From Zygnema cylindricum (taxonomy: Eukaryota; Streptophyta; Zygnematophyceae; Zygnematales; Zygnemataceae), in the NCBI GenBank assembly GCA_037447655.1, contig JBBHKE010000834.1, forward strand, positions 518,499-582,498: a stretch of 64,000 nucleotides of DNA, given 5' to 3'. The notes beneath the pieces are model-generated. The model searched no databases. It had not been told where the DNA came from and saw nothing but the letters and a program-made list of their open reading frames with translations. A program made the position numbers and the translations under genes. Below are positions 43,763 to 55,070 of the stretch, piece after piece (within the stretch, counting starts at the first letter, position 1; each line of letters begins with the position of its first letter).

Positions 43763-44297
43763 TTTGTGTAATTTGGATAACAATTCTTGTTAGCGCTAAC
43801 ACTTTGTGTAAGTTAGGTAACATTTCCTGTTAACACTAACAATTTGTGTTACTTAGATAACAATTTTTATTAGCGCTAATAGTTTGTGTAAGTTAGGTAA
43901 CAATTCCTTTTAGCGCTAACTGTTTGTGTGAATTAGATAAAAATTTATGTTAGCGCTAATAGTTTATGTAAGTTAGTTAACAATTCCTATAAACGCTAAC
44001 TGTTTATGTAATTTAGATAATAATTCTGTTAGCATTAACAGTTTGTGTTAGTTAGGTAACAATTCTTGTTACCCCTAACATTTTGTGTAAGTTATGTAAT
44101 AATTTATATTAGCGCTAACAGTTTGTGTAATTTAGATAACAATTCTTGTTAGCACTAACAGTTTGTGTAATTAGGTAACAATTCTTGTTAGCACTAACAC
44201 TTATTAAGTTAGGTAGCAATTCCTGTAAGTGCTAATAGTTTGTCTCATTTTGAAAGTAATTTCTGTAAGCACTAATAGTGCGTGTAAGTAAGGTAAT
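43763..44297. repeat. 40-bp minisatellite with GTTAGCGCTAAC palindrome (~13 units)
   Basis: Unit approximately TAGGTAACAATTCYTGTTAG + CGCTAACAGTTTGTGTAAGT, about thirteen copies with substitutions. Each has a perfect or near-perfect 12-bp palindrome at its centre. Two to three units of the same satellite occur at 29895-29990. No coding potential. Confidence 0.9.
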
Positions 44298-45351
44298 TGT
44301 GGAAATTAATGGTCCATTTAAAGTATTTTCTAGGTCTAAATAGAAATATACAAAGAAGCCGAGGCAGTCTACCTCTAGCTTCTCTCTCCAACTCTCAAAC
44401 TTGTCGTAGTCATTGTGAAATTAGAGAGGGAACTAGAGCCATGGCTACCTAGGCTATCCAGAGGTTTACGGGAAATATATATTAGTTAGGGCTTTATTTA
44501 CTAAAAGGTATGTGCCGGCCACAGGATTTTATCGTGGTACCTACTAGAAGAAAAACAGCCGGTAGCCGGTAGTCTTAGCCGTTAAGTCTTTAACAAGTGT
44601 TACGTACTATATGGTTTGATATTTAATTAAACATTACCAGGTAGGATAATTCATTTAACTTTAACTGTTTACGGGATACATAGATCCAGCAATGTAAAAG
44701 TACGGTTACTGTACGGATAAGAAACCAATACCGCGCATTTATTTCTTTAATAAAACGAATACAGCGCATATATTTATTACGCTTACGATTAAATGTGAAT
44801 TTAATCGGACGGCCAGAATTCACACCGAGATCGCGGAAGAGGATTTCATCGGTTTTTGGTCATTGCCACATCGGATGACACGTGGCGGAATGACATTGGA
44901 TCGCGGCATCTCCAAGGATTAAAGGAGCGAATCCGGACATACCACGTGTCGACATTTAGGCCATATCGTACAGTGTCCATACAGAAAGTACACCGGCAGC
45001 TGTACTTTTGTGTACGGAACTGTAATCTGATTGGCTCCGTACATCAGTAGGTAGAGTATGTGAGAGAGATAGGACTTAGAAAAATTAGGAGATAGGATCC
45101 TCTCTCCCAGAGAGCTTCTGTACAAAAGGTCAACTTTGACCCTCCATAACTTACTCGTCAGGGGAGCAAACTCAGAGATTCTTTTTGCTATCGAATCAAG
45201 GGAGTTTTGCCTTCACACAGGTGAAGGTGGTCAGAGTTTTTGTCTGCTAGTGTGGCAGTTATTATTGCTGTAACACAAAAGGGTCAGGGTTATCATAGAG
45301 GCTTCTTGGAAGCCGTCCATTCTGAGGACTTATGGAGGTCTAAGAGTTTCA
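44298..45351 (+). repeat. 5' LTR of element J (1,054 bp)
   Basis: Starts TGTGGAAATTAATGG and ends AGAGTTTCA. It is the same subfamily as the minus-strand LTR at 46298-47351 (same length, clearly similar by eye). The gag ATG at 45332 is in the LTR, but a TAA follows four codons in. Confidence 0.8.
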
Positions 45352-46297
45352 GGTTATGGGCCCACCCTCTAAGGTACCAATCTTTAATGGAACAGGCTTC
45401 ATATACTGGGAAAGTATAATGACAGGAGCTTTATGCGAGAAAAGGTTTTGGGGGATACTGAGTGGACGAGTAGGGGGTCCATCAAGTTTTCGAATCCCTC
45501 CAAGGTTTTAAGGAAGCAAATTCACAAAGAAAATATATCTATCTTCAACGGAGGAGACAAACGAAGAAGAGGTGGTGGACAAAGAAAAGTAGAAGGAGGC
45601 GACCACACCAATAACAACTAGTTCAGCATTCATGTCACCTATTCCGAGGAACGAGGAGAATGATACTGATAGATGGGACTTCAACAATATGGCGACAAAG
45701 CACTTCATCCTCCACCTTCTTACTCAATGGCTTGCATGTCCTCATTTGCAGGTAGAAAGGGCATCCGATCTTTGGATGGCTCTCATAGAGATGTACCAAA
45801 GTGGTACGATTCAGCAACAACAGTTGGCTGATCAGAAAGTTAAGGAGTATGTATACAAAGGGGGGAAGATGTTGGATTTTTGCAATGAGCTTGCTACACT
45901 CTTTATGGAGCAAGAGAGTGCAGGAAAAGATTTTAGTGAAAAAGAAAAGGTTAACTGTTTACTGATGAAGTTACCCAATGAGTTCAAGAACATAGTCAAC
46001 CGTGTGTAGGACTTGTTGGACTCAAGGTGGATATGAACTCACTGGTAGGGATGATTATCATTTGGGAGAATACGATTAAGATCCGAAGGGGTGGAAAGAG
46101 TGGTCAAGCCTTGGCAACTTTGACACATTCGAGGAATAATGATTCCCGGAAAACGGTCGGAAACTATGGGAGTTGGAAGCGACGAACGAGGAAGAAATTC
46201 CACGAAAGCAGAAATGTGCTTACGATGGATTGTAAGGTGAAGCAGGCTGGATTGTAGATTCAGGTGCCTCCATGTAATGTGTAAGGATAGGTACCTG
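45332..46297 (+). pseudogene. gag: Gag to protease start of element J
   Basis: VMGPPSKVPIFNGTGFIYWESIMTGALCEKRFWG-type N-terminus, then 45632-46009 (VERASDLWMALIEMYQSGTIQQQQLADQKVKEYVYKG...LLMKLPNEFKNIVNRV), and a deletion that removes the knuckle. The frame reaches the protease motif (GWIVDSGASM, about 46247-46275), where the element is cut by the minus-strand LTR of K. Stops throughout. Confidence 0.75.
45352..45363 (+). promoter_or_regulatory. Primer binding site, element J
   Basis: GGTTATGGGCCC, 12-base match to the initiator tRNA-Met anticodon arm complement. Confidence 0.8.
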
Positions 46298-47351
46298 TGA
46301 AATTTGAGACCTCCATAAGTCCTCAGAGTGGACAGTTTCCAAGAAGCCTCTAGGATAACCCTGACCCCTTTGTGTTTCAGCAAAAATAATTGCCACCCTG
46401 GCAAGCACAAACACAGACCAACTTCACCCTTGTGAAGACAAGACTCTCGTGAGTCGATAGCAAAAAGAATCTCTGAATTTGCTCCCTTGAGCAGTAAGTT
46501 ATGGAGGGTCAAAGTTGACCTTTTATACAGAAACTCTCTAGGAGAGAGGGTCCTATCTCCTAATTTTTTGAAGTCCTATCTCTCTCACAGACTTTATCTA
46601 CTGATGTACGGAGCTAATCAGAATGCAGCTCCGTATATAAAAGTACAGCTGCCGGTGTACTTTCTGTACGAACATCGTACGACATGGCCTGAATGTCGAC
46701 ACGTGGTATGTCTGGATTCGTTCCCGTAATCCTCAGAGATGCCACGATCCAATGTAATTCCGCCACGTGTCGTCTGATGTGGCGATGTCCATAAACCGCC
46801 GAAATCCTCTTCCACGATCTCGGCGTTAATTCCGGCCGTGTGATTAAATTCATATTTAATCGTTGTCGTAATAAATGCATGTGCGATATTCTTTTCTATA
46901 AAAAAACAAATGCGGGGTATTGGTTTTTTATCCGTACCGCTATCCGTAATTTTACAATTATGGATCTATGTCTCCCGTAATTAGTTAGAGTTAAATGAAT
47001 TATCCTACTCAATAACATTTCTATAAATATCATACCTTACTTACGTAACATTCGATGAAGACTTAACGGCTAAGGCTACCGTCTACCGTTTGCCTGCCGG
47101 CCGATAGGTACAAGGATCACATCCTATAGCCGGCACGATATCTTTTTCGTAATAAAACCACTAACAAATATATAATCATGTAAACTTGTGGTTAGCCTAA
47201 GTAGCCATGGCTCAAGCTCCCTCTCCAATTTCTCAGTGACTACGACAAGTTTGAGAGTTGGAGAGAGAAGTTAGAGGTAGCCTGCCTCGGCTTCTTTCTA
47301 TATTTCTATTTAGACCTAGAAAATACTTTAAATGGATCATTAATTTCTACA
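46298..47351 (-). repeat. 3' LTR of element K, minus strand (1,054 bp)
   Basis: On the minus strand it starts TGTAGAAATTAATGATCC at 47351 after PPT AAGGGGAG and ends at 46298. With J's LTR it forms an inverted pair of about 1 kb arms separated by J's gag. Confidence 0.83.
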
Positions 47352-48058
47352 CTCCCCTTATTTCCTGGTCAATCTTTAATTTCAGACCATACTTCTCCTT
47401 GCAGAAAATTAGTTTAGGGGAAGGCACAAGTTTGGTCATCATATCTGCTACCATCTCACTATCTGGTCGGTACTCTAAACTGATTATTTTGTTTTCTACT
47501 TTCTCTCTAATAAAGCTGAGTCTAATGTCCATGTGTTTGCCTTTAAAATGATGTTTAGGATTGGCAGAAATAGCGATTGCTGCCTGATTATCACAAAATA
47601 TTTTGTGCACACCACTTTTAAGGTGACCAAGCTCACCAAGCAAAGACTTCACCCACATCAATTCTTTTACAGCAGAGCAAGAGGCCATATACTCAGCCTC
47701 CATGGTGGAATGAGCAATAACTTTTTGCTGTTTGCTATTGCAACAGCAAGCCCCATCACCCACATATAATACATATCCAGAAGTGCATCTCCTCATCGGA
47801 GCATCACCATAACTGGCATCACTCCAAGTAGTGATGTCAATATTCTCCCCACCCAAATGCAACCATAGATCCCTAGTTCCTATCAAATATCTAATGACTC
47901 TCTTAGCTACCTCCCAATCCCTCTTAGTGGGAGCATTTTGACTTCTACTCAACACTCCTACAGCTGCAGCTAAATCTGGCCGGGTAGAATTTATAAAATA
48001 GATTAGACTTCCCACTACTTGCCTGTAAGGAATAGTCTGCATGAACTCCTGTTCTTCA
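47352..48058 (-). pseudogene. RNase H of element K, minus strand, open frame
   Basis: A continuous frame covers the whole RNase H: FMQTIPYRQVVGSLIYFINSTRPDLAAAVGVLSRS, DITTWSDASYGD (Asp), MEAEYMASC (Glu), DNQAAIAISANPKHHFKGK (Asp) and PDSEMVADMMTK near the end. All catalytic residues are present, making this the best-preserved RNase H outside H. The upstream pol is lost at the N gap, so the element is partial. Confidence 0.85.
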
Positions 48059-48068
48059 NNNNNNNNNN
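48059..48068. other. Assembly gap (10 N)
   Basis: Ten N interrupt element K just upstream of its RNase H; order or distance across the gap is uncertain. Confidence 0.95.
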
Positions 48069-48259
48069 GAGATAAAAACTCCATCAATCGTGTCAAGTAC
48101 CGGAGACGGGTTTTAGCAGTAGGATAAAAGAATTACCAACCGTACGAGGATCATGATAGAGAATTTCAAGATATGGAGACGATGAGGTAAGACGGGTCCT
48201 AACAAACCTTGTTAAAAAACTACAACTTCAGGAAGTAAAATGTCTATAAGGAGTTTGAT
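48069..48259. other. Unassigned stretch
   Basis: No clear match to copia domains in either strand. Possibly degraded gag or integrase of element N. Confidence 0.35.
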
Positions 48260-49020
48260 CCACCTCCATATAAGGGGGAAAATAGTAAAGAATGAAAAAA
48301 AGATCTTCAAGGTACCTCCAAACATGAGGTACAGAATACAAGATAGAGTCTTATCAGCTCGACGGAAATGGTATATGTCAAATATCACATATGACTTATC
48401 TATGTGTTCACGGGTATATTTCCATAAGCTTAAATCTGAAGCAGCAAAGTGCTTCAAAGAACATAAGACATGGAGTACAAACCTCCATGGAACTTCTAGA
48501 AAAAAAGTAAGAAATGATAAAAGGGGGAATATACCTCCACCTAGTTTGAGGAATATCTGTAAAATGAAGGACTTCAACATCAAAAAATTGTTCCAAACAA
48601 TCCTGGGCAGAATGGAGTAGCAGAGGTATAGAACTTTAAGAGATAGTACTAGGAGCATGCCAACCATTAAGAAAATAGGATGACGATTTTGGGCAGAGGC
48701 CATGAACTGTGCTAACTACCTCAAAAATAGAGTTCTTACATCAGCTGTTAAAGTGGAAACGCCATATGAAAGGTGAACAAGAAAGAAGCAAAGGTTTTTG
48801 GGAGTCAAGTTTATGGTTTAAATACTCATAAATCTGACACGAAATTAGATGCCAGAGGTAGGCCTAGATACTTTGTGGGATATGATGAGAATGTTAAAGG
48901 GAATAGAGTCTATGATATGAAAAAGGAGGATATTATTTTGGTCAAGCATTTAGAAGTCATAGATGATGGGAAACCTATATCCTTTCAAATACAGAAGACC
49001 TGTAAAAATCAGAATTGAAT
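48260..49020 (+). pseudogene. Integrase remnant of element N
   Basis: 48390-48600 aligns with the integrase core (SRVYFHKLKSEAAKCFKEHKTWSTNLHGTSRKKVRNDK for the usual SRVYFLKNKSE...KVRSDNGGEY), followed by a QNGVAE-like segment with lesions and, at 48773-49018, KVFGSQVYGLNTHKSD...RPRYFVGYDENVKGNRVYDMKKEDIILVKHLEV. Diverged and interrupted; an older copia subfamily. Confidence 0.7.
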
Positions 49021-49360
49021 CAGAGCATCAACCAGAAAACAAAAATAAATTTGTAAAAATCAGAATTGAATCAGAGCATCAACCATAAAACAAAAATAAA
49101 TCAGAATTGAATCAAAGCATCAACCAGAAAACAAAAAGTAGTGAAGGCAGTGCCAGTCAACAAGAAAATGCAGGTTCAAACGATAGGCAGAAAGAAAAGC
49201 AACCCCTCTTAGAAGAAAAAAAGCTTCTACAACTGTCAAAAGACAAAGGAGATGAAGAGACAAATAGTTTTCATGGGTCATGGACCGGAAGAAATTGTGA
49301 AATAATATCCAAGATGGGCTTCAATACCGGCGACAAATTTTGACGGAGACAGAAGAAGTA
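49021..49360 (+). repeat. IN-RT linker with short tandem duplication
   Basis: The segment AAAAATCAGAATTGAATCAGAGCATCAACCA (about 49006-49130) is repeated about three times. It corresponds to the variable linker between integrase and RT. No domain is recognised. Confidence 0.6.
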
Positions 49361-50330
49361 GTAAATGGATTAAAGGAAAAATAGCAAAAAACAAGGTAAC
49401 AAAGTTTTCACACTCGTACGAGCCCCAAACATACTCCAAAGCATTAAACAGTCCGAAGAGTAGCAAATGGGTCATCGCAATTAATGAGGAGATGACCTCA
49501 ATCATGGAGGCAAACACAAGAGAACTAGTGGCTTGTCCACCGAACAAAAAGCCAATAGGATGTAACTGGGTATTCAAACTCAATTTTAATCCTCAAAATA
49601 AAGAGATACAAGGCTGGATTAGTTGCTAACGGATATACTCAGAGGAAGGGATTGACTACGATGAGACATTTGTTCCACTTGTCAGATTTTCCTCTGTGAA
49701 AATTTTACCGTCAGCGCAAAACATGGAGATACACCAAATGGACATCAAAACAATCTTCCTTCATGGGGAAATAGAGGAAGAAATCTTCAGGCGACAACCT
49801 AGAGGGAATTGTGGAGATAGGGGAAGAAAATAAAGTTTGCAGGTTGATAAAATCTTTGTATGGGCTGAAACAAACGCCGCTGCAATGGAACAAGAAGTTG
49901 TACGAATTTATGAGAATTAGTTCAAATCACTCAATTTATCTATTTGAAGATGAAAATGGAGTAACTTATATTGCAATATATGTTGATAATTTGTTGGTAT
50001 TAAATAGATCAATAAAGAAAACTAACAAACTGAAAAACGATTTAAGAGGTGAGTTTGACATGAAAGATCTTGGGGAAGAAAGATATATTTTGGGAATTTG
50101 GATGGAAACGAATAACGAAAGAAGAATCATAAAACTTACACAAAAAGAGCCAATAGGAAATATGTTAGAAAAATTCTTGATGAACAAAACCAACAGTTGC
50201 TCCTCACCAATGGATTTGAAAAAACCATCTGAGGGGGTCCTAGACGGTGGAGTAGTAGTCATTGATGATCGGATAAGTGTAGATGAGAGAGAATTCATAA
50301 AGAATATCGCATATAGGGAAGAAGTAAGGG
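49361..50330 (+). pseudogene. Reverse transcriptase of element N
   Basis: EEMTSIMEANTRELVACPPNKKPIGCNWVFKLNFN region, then QMDIKTIFLHGEIEEEIFRRQ, YGLKQTPLQWNKKLYEF and active site YVDN in place of YVDD (about 49978), MKDLGEERYILGIWMETNNERR. A 12-residue deletion follows KKLYEF. Frameshifted near 49590 and 49800. Confidence 0.75.
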
Positions 50331-51006
50331 AAGTTTCTTCTTCTTGTAAGAAAATTGATTTAGTTTATGAATTGTACCAGACGCGATATAGTGACAGTTG
50401 TAGGATTATTGAGTAGGGGTCTTAATGATCCTATAAAGAAAGAATGGTTGTCAAGAGATTCATGAGATACACAATAGGAACAAGGGATCTATGCCTACAT
50501 TTAGGTGGGGAAAATACTGACATCACCACTTAGAGTGATGCCAATTATAGGGATTTGCCAATGGGGCGATGCACGTCTAGATATGTTTTGCAAGTTGGGT
50601 CTGGAGCTTATTGTTGGAGCAGCAAACAACAAAAGGTTGTCGCTCAGTCCACTATAGAGGTTGAGTGTATGGCGTCTTATTCTGTTGTGAAAGAATTGAT
50701 ATAGGTGAAATTTTTACTCCAAGAGCTTGGATTTATGAAAAATAGTGTTCAAAAGGTTTTATTGTGATAATCAGGTTGCAATTGCAATTGCAGCAAATCC
50801 AAAGCATCATTTCAAACCAAAGCAGATGGACATATTACTGATTTTTGTGCGAGAGAAGGTTGAGAATAGAATTATAAATTTGGAATACAGACCAGATGAG
50901 GAAATTGTAGTCGACATTATGGCCAAACCATTCCATTCCATAAAATTAACATTCTAAAGCTAGAAGTGTGATCTAAAAGAAAGAGTAGACCACAAATTAA
51001 CAGGAG
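50331..51006 (+). pseudogene. RNase H of element N
   Basis: VYELYQTRYSDSCRIIE-type start (diverged), LHLGGENTDITT-stop-SDANY, IEVECMASYSVVKELI (catalytic Glu region altered), then DNQVAIAIAANPKHHFKPKQMDILL at 50745-50957 and the PPT AACAGGAG. Degenerate. Confidence 0.7.
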
Positions 51007-51930
51007 TGTTGAAATGTATTTTCTAGGTTCTACTTGTATATTGTTGAAAAGAGTAATTCATTGTTTCAATTATCATTGTTAGTCTCTTGAAAGATAGAGA
51101 GAGTCAGATAGAAGCAAACCACGGCTTCCTCCTTAGTATCCAAGCTGGCAAACTAAGGCGAGAAACATCAATACGATATGTTTATAAAAGGTTGGACAAA
51201 CTTGGATTTTATCTTGGGTCCTGCGTTGTACAGAGGTAGACGTCCACCTTATCTGCTGAGTTGCTAAAAAAATGTTATTGCTCGATAGAGCTATAAACAT
51301 TATCAAAACGACTAAATCATTTAAACAACTTAAAATGATTACGATCCGCATGTGAACCGACGGCGTGCGTTCACATAACGATGGCATGCATAGACGCGAA
51401 GTATCATGCACGGACATAAATCAGGACCATCTAAATAACTTTGAATCTAACGGCCATCATTGTAATTGCCAACCCGGAATGGGCATTTCCGTGACTTTTG
51501 GAGAAGATATCATGAGATGCCACGAGTCAACTTACCAGTGGACATTGGAAAAGACAAGAAGAATAATCATGGTTCTCGATCTGACAAGGGTCGCCTAGAA
51601 AGCCATGCCGTACTATAGCCGTACGAGAAGTACATCGGCCGCTGTACCTTCATGTACTCTACAGTCCTCTGATTATTCTATGCTTTAGTAGTAGTTATGT
51701 GTGAGTAACGGTATAAGACTTAGGCAATTTTGAGCGTCTCTCTTTGAGAGTGCTTTGTAAAAATATGTCTTCTTTGACCTGCCATAACTTACTGCTCAAA
51801 GGAGCAAACTTGTAGGGTTCAGGTTTGTCGAAATACTTCTATACCAAGGCGATACATATTTGTGGTCAAATAGAGAAGGGCATACATTAGCTGCATATTT
51901 GTGTGCCAGTGGAGGCCACACAATCACACA
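51007..51930 (+). repeat. 3' LTR of element N (~924 bp)
   Basis: Starts TGTTGAAATGTATTTTCTAGG and ends at about GGCCACACAATCACACA by comparison with the ends of related LTRs. It holds a degenerate tRNA-like block near 51205-51270. Confidence 0.7.
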
Positions 51931-52099
51931 GTCCGGGTAGAAAACGGATTATAAACATTAGAATGAGCTAGAACAATCTTAGGAGACGCTTTTAGATGTC
52001 TAACTAAACAAGCTTCCAAAACGTAAGGCTCTCTGTAACAAAGACAAAGAACTCGAAACCCTTTCATATAACACGGAAAACTATGCGTAACTTTTGAAA
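51931..52099. other. Unassigned stretch between two LTRs
   Basis: 169 bases without recognised coding or repeat content, between element N's LTR and a related LTR. Confidence 0.4.
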
Positions 52100-52848
52100 T
52101 ATGTTGTTGAAAAAGGTAATTCGTAGTTCACTTGTTTTAGAATCTTGAAAGAGAGTTAGAAAGAAGCAAACCCTAGCTACCTCCTTGGTGGCCAAGATGG
52201 CACACTGAGGCAGGAGACGTTACCTTTGACAAAAAGGTTGCTTGCCTATATTTGAACCTGAGTCCAACACAGCCAAAGTAGCCTGCCGCCCTATGTGTTA
52301 AGTCTTTGAAAAAACATACATTTAATGGGTATGATAATGTTATAAGAAAGTGCAAAGCGGCTAATTCATTTAATGGAGTAAATTGACAAAGAGCTGTATG
52401 TGAACCGACGACATATGTTTACATTATGGCAACATACACAGACGGAAATCATAACCATGTACAAAACTTTGATCAGACGGTCGTCGTTGCAGCCGCCAGC
52501 CCGAAATGAACCTTTTGGTGGCTTTCGGGGAAAACGTCACTCGATGCCACATGGCAGCATGCAAATGGACATTAGAGCAGACAAGAGGAGAAACCATGGC
52601 TCCTAATCAGACGTCACTTAAAAGGCCAAGGCCATGTCGTACTATTGTTGTAAAAAAAGTACATCGCCACTATGCTTTTGTTTATTGTACCATCTTTTGA
52701 TTGGCCTAGGGTTTAGTTGTTGGTATTTGTGATTAGGCAGACTACGATTTAGACAATTTGAGCCGCCTCTTTTTGTGCGTGCATTTTTACACAAACCTCA
52801 TCTTTGACCATTTAGAGTTAAACGCTCGGTAGAGCAAATTCATTATTG
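52100..52848 (+). repeat. N-type LTR, left part, 5' truncated
   Basis: Aligns with 51051 onward of element N's LTR (TGTTGAAAARRGTAATTC...GAAGCAAACC). It contains a tRNA-like block on the minus strand near 52248-52315 with B-box-like AGGTTCAAAT. It is broken at about 52848 and its 3' end reappears at about 54897-55070. Confidence 0.65.
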
Positions 52849-53726
52849 ATTTTTGCGTTTGTGTAATACGATCTCCTGCCTCTCAAAAAATCCCATTACT
52901 TCATCCAATTCAACCACACATTCCACACATTGGAAAATTACACATTCACATTGGAAAGCACTCACATAAAGGAATAAACTTTTAATTAGAAGAAGCTTTT
53001 GTCCACATAATTTTAGTTTGGTCTCTTGCCCTCGTGGCTCAACCTTTCTCATTAAAGTATTTCCACTGCTCTCCACTCTTAAATAATTATATCGCTTAAC
53101 TACTAAAACTCTACTTAGTTTGTAAGAGATTTCAATGAGAAAATGCCATTGCGCTAATTTGGTTTTAATCGTTCATGACCAAGATCAGTGAAAATTTCCA
53201 CAAACATTTTCCAAAGAAAAAGATGTCTACTCTCCTCTTAGACTTCACTTTTTATCCATCATCGCCTTGGACTCGCCAAACCAGAGTCAACGCTTCGTTG
53301 AACAGGTTTTACCTGAGTCAATCATTGATCAGCAACGACTCAGTCTGACCAATGCAAAAACGTGCGAAATCTCTTACTAACTACGTAGCATTTCTAACCA
53401 ATCAAACGCTACGTTTCACTTCTTAACATTTACGTGCAAAATTACACGCCAAACAAAATGTGACTATGCACGAACGTGCGTTGCAAATTTCGCACCGAAG
53501 CTTCCTTCGAAATTCCATAAACTGAAAGAGACGTTTCGTACTAAAAATTGCACTAAACGAACCATCGTGCGTGCCAAACGAAATATTGATTTTGTTTGTT
53601 ACTTTATAAGCGTACGCCTTAAATTTCGCGTCTAGTTTGACCCTTAAATCGTAACCTTAAACACCCAATCGTTATTTTGACCTCGCGCTGTCACCTAAAT
53701 TCACCAATAACTATATCTTTTAAAAT
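52849..53726. other. Unassigned insertion in N-type LTR, left part
   Basis: No domain, tandem repeat or LTR match was found. A minus-strand open stretch of 77 codons (52843-53076) is Cys- and Val-rich but unrecognised. The 8 bases TTTAAAAT at 53719-53726 are the target-site copy for the hAT derivative that follows. Confidence 0.4.
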
Positions 53727-54766
53727 TAGTGTTGGGTATCGGGTAGTTTCATATCGCGATATTTTCGATATTCGATATATCGAATATCGATTGAGGAAAG
53801 TCTTCGATATATCGTACCGCGACCAACATAAATAATCGCGATATATATCGCAATATATTGTTTTTTATAAAATAAAATTTTTATTTAATATGTTGTTTTT
53901 GCGGTAACGATTTTTTTTCTGAAACGCGACGTACGAGGTGATTTTTGTTCCGTGACTTAAAAGCTAATGCCGCAAAATGTAACCGACAAAAAAGTACTAA
54001 TAGTGTTATACTAATTCATATAGTTACTTATTTAGTACGTACTACGGTATAAAACTTCACATATGAAAACTTGAAACCCACACTAATTTAGTCAAAGTAT
54101 GATATGAAAAAAAAATTGCAGACTGTTCGTTTCAGGCATGAATTTTTATTATTACTTTTATTTATTAATTTTTGAAAGACAAAATGAAAATTCTTATTAT
54201 TATTTTTATTCAATATTTTATGAAGTGTATAAAATGTGATATTTATTCTTATTTTTATTAATTGGAGTAGCAGTAGCTAGTACTACCCGCTGTAGCACTG
54301 CCAACAGCTAGTACTACTGGCAGCTGCACTAGCTAGTACTAGCATCTGCAGTAGCACTAGTTTTGGATGCAGCGGCGCGTAGTACTAGCTAGTACTAGCA
54401 TCTGCAGTAGCACTAGTTTTCGATGCAGCGGCGCGTAGTTCTAGCAGCCGCAGCTAATTAATTCTCAATTAATTAGGTTCTCAATTAATCCATTTACATT
54501 TTCCGATTCGCAGTTTCTGTGAAAAAAAAAAAACATCCTCCACCACTTTGACAAATGTCCTTCTCTTCTTCCGAGAATTGACAAGCAAGATTTTTTTTTT
54601 TTTAAGAAGCTTCGATATATCGGCGATACGATGTATTGTCGATATATCGGCGATATATCGCGATAATTTGAAATTCGATATATCGAAGCGATATATCGAT
54701 TATCGGGTACGTGAAATTTGATATATATATATCGAATATCAGCAAATGGTCCTCGATACCCAACGC
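53727..54766. mobile_element. Non-autonomous hAT derivative, 1,040 bp (TSD TTTAAAAT)
   Basis: Starts TAGTGTTGGGTATCGGG and ends GATACCCAACGCAA, with a perfect 8-bp target duplication (53719-53726, 54767-54774). About 400 bases at its left end and 300 at its right end align with the 4,974-bp hAT element, including the CGATATATCG palindromes. The transposase gene is gone. Between the ends remain short stretches of the AT-rich repeat (54145-54260) and of the AGTACTACTG minisatellite (54260-54445). It could be mobilised by the transposase of the larger copy. Confidence 0.9.
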
Positions 54767-54774
54767 AATTTAAA

Positions 54775-54896
54775 ATACAACCCCAAATCATGCGATTCTT
54801 TCGCGGACGTCTATCAAATTCAAAACTGTATTTTCGTAAGACTAAAATACCCATTTACGAACAAGTTCAATCCACTATTACTGTTACAGTTTCACA
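54775..54896. other. Unassigned insertion in N-type LTR, right part
   Basis: Continuation of the unassigned insertion. It ends beside a direct duplication of GGGAGTTGGGTCATCGCA (about 54900-54935). Confidence 0.4.
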
Positions 54897-55070
54897 CAAG
54901 GGAGTTGGGTCATCGCAAGGGAGTTGGGTCATCGCAGGGGTGAGGGTGGTTAGATTATTTATGTGCTAGGATGGCACTTATTTTTTGTGAAAGACAAAGG
55001 GGCAACCATTATCTTAGAGGCTTTGTATAAGCTGCATATTTTGTGGGTCAATGGAGGCCACAAAATTTCA
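54897..55070 (+). repeat. N-type LTR, right part
   Basis: GTGCTAGGATGGCACTTATT...CTTAGAGGCTTTGTATAAGCTGC...GGAGGCCACAAAATTTCA matches the ends of C-, D- and N-type LTRs, so it is the missing end of the LTR begun at 52100. Confidence 0.65.

Noticed and set aside
43763-44297. Possible CRISPR-like or tandem regulatory array
   Set aside because: Repeats are directly adjacent with no variable spacers; a 40-bp minisatellite.
48212-48703. 163-codon minus-strand open frame
   Set aside because: Opposite strand of element N's integrase remnant; hydrophobic composition is a shadow effect.
52843-53076. Captured host exon on the minus strand
   Set aside because: 77 codons, no recognisable domain or splice context; left as unassigned.
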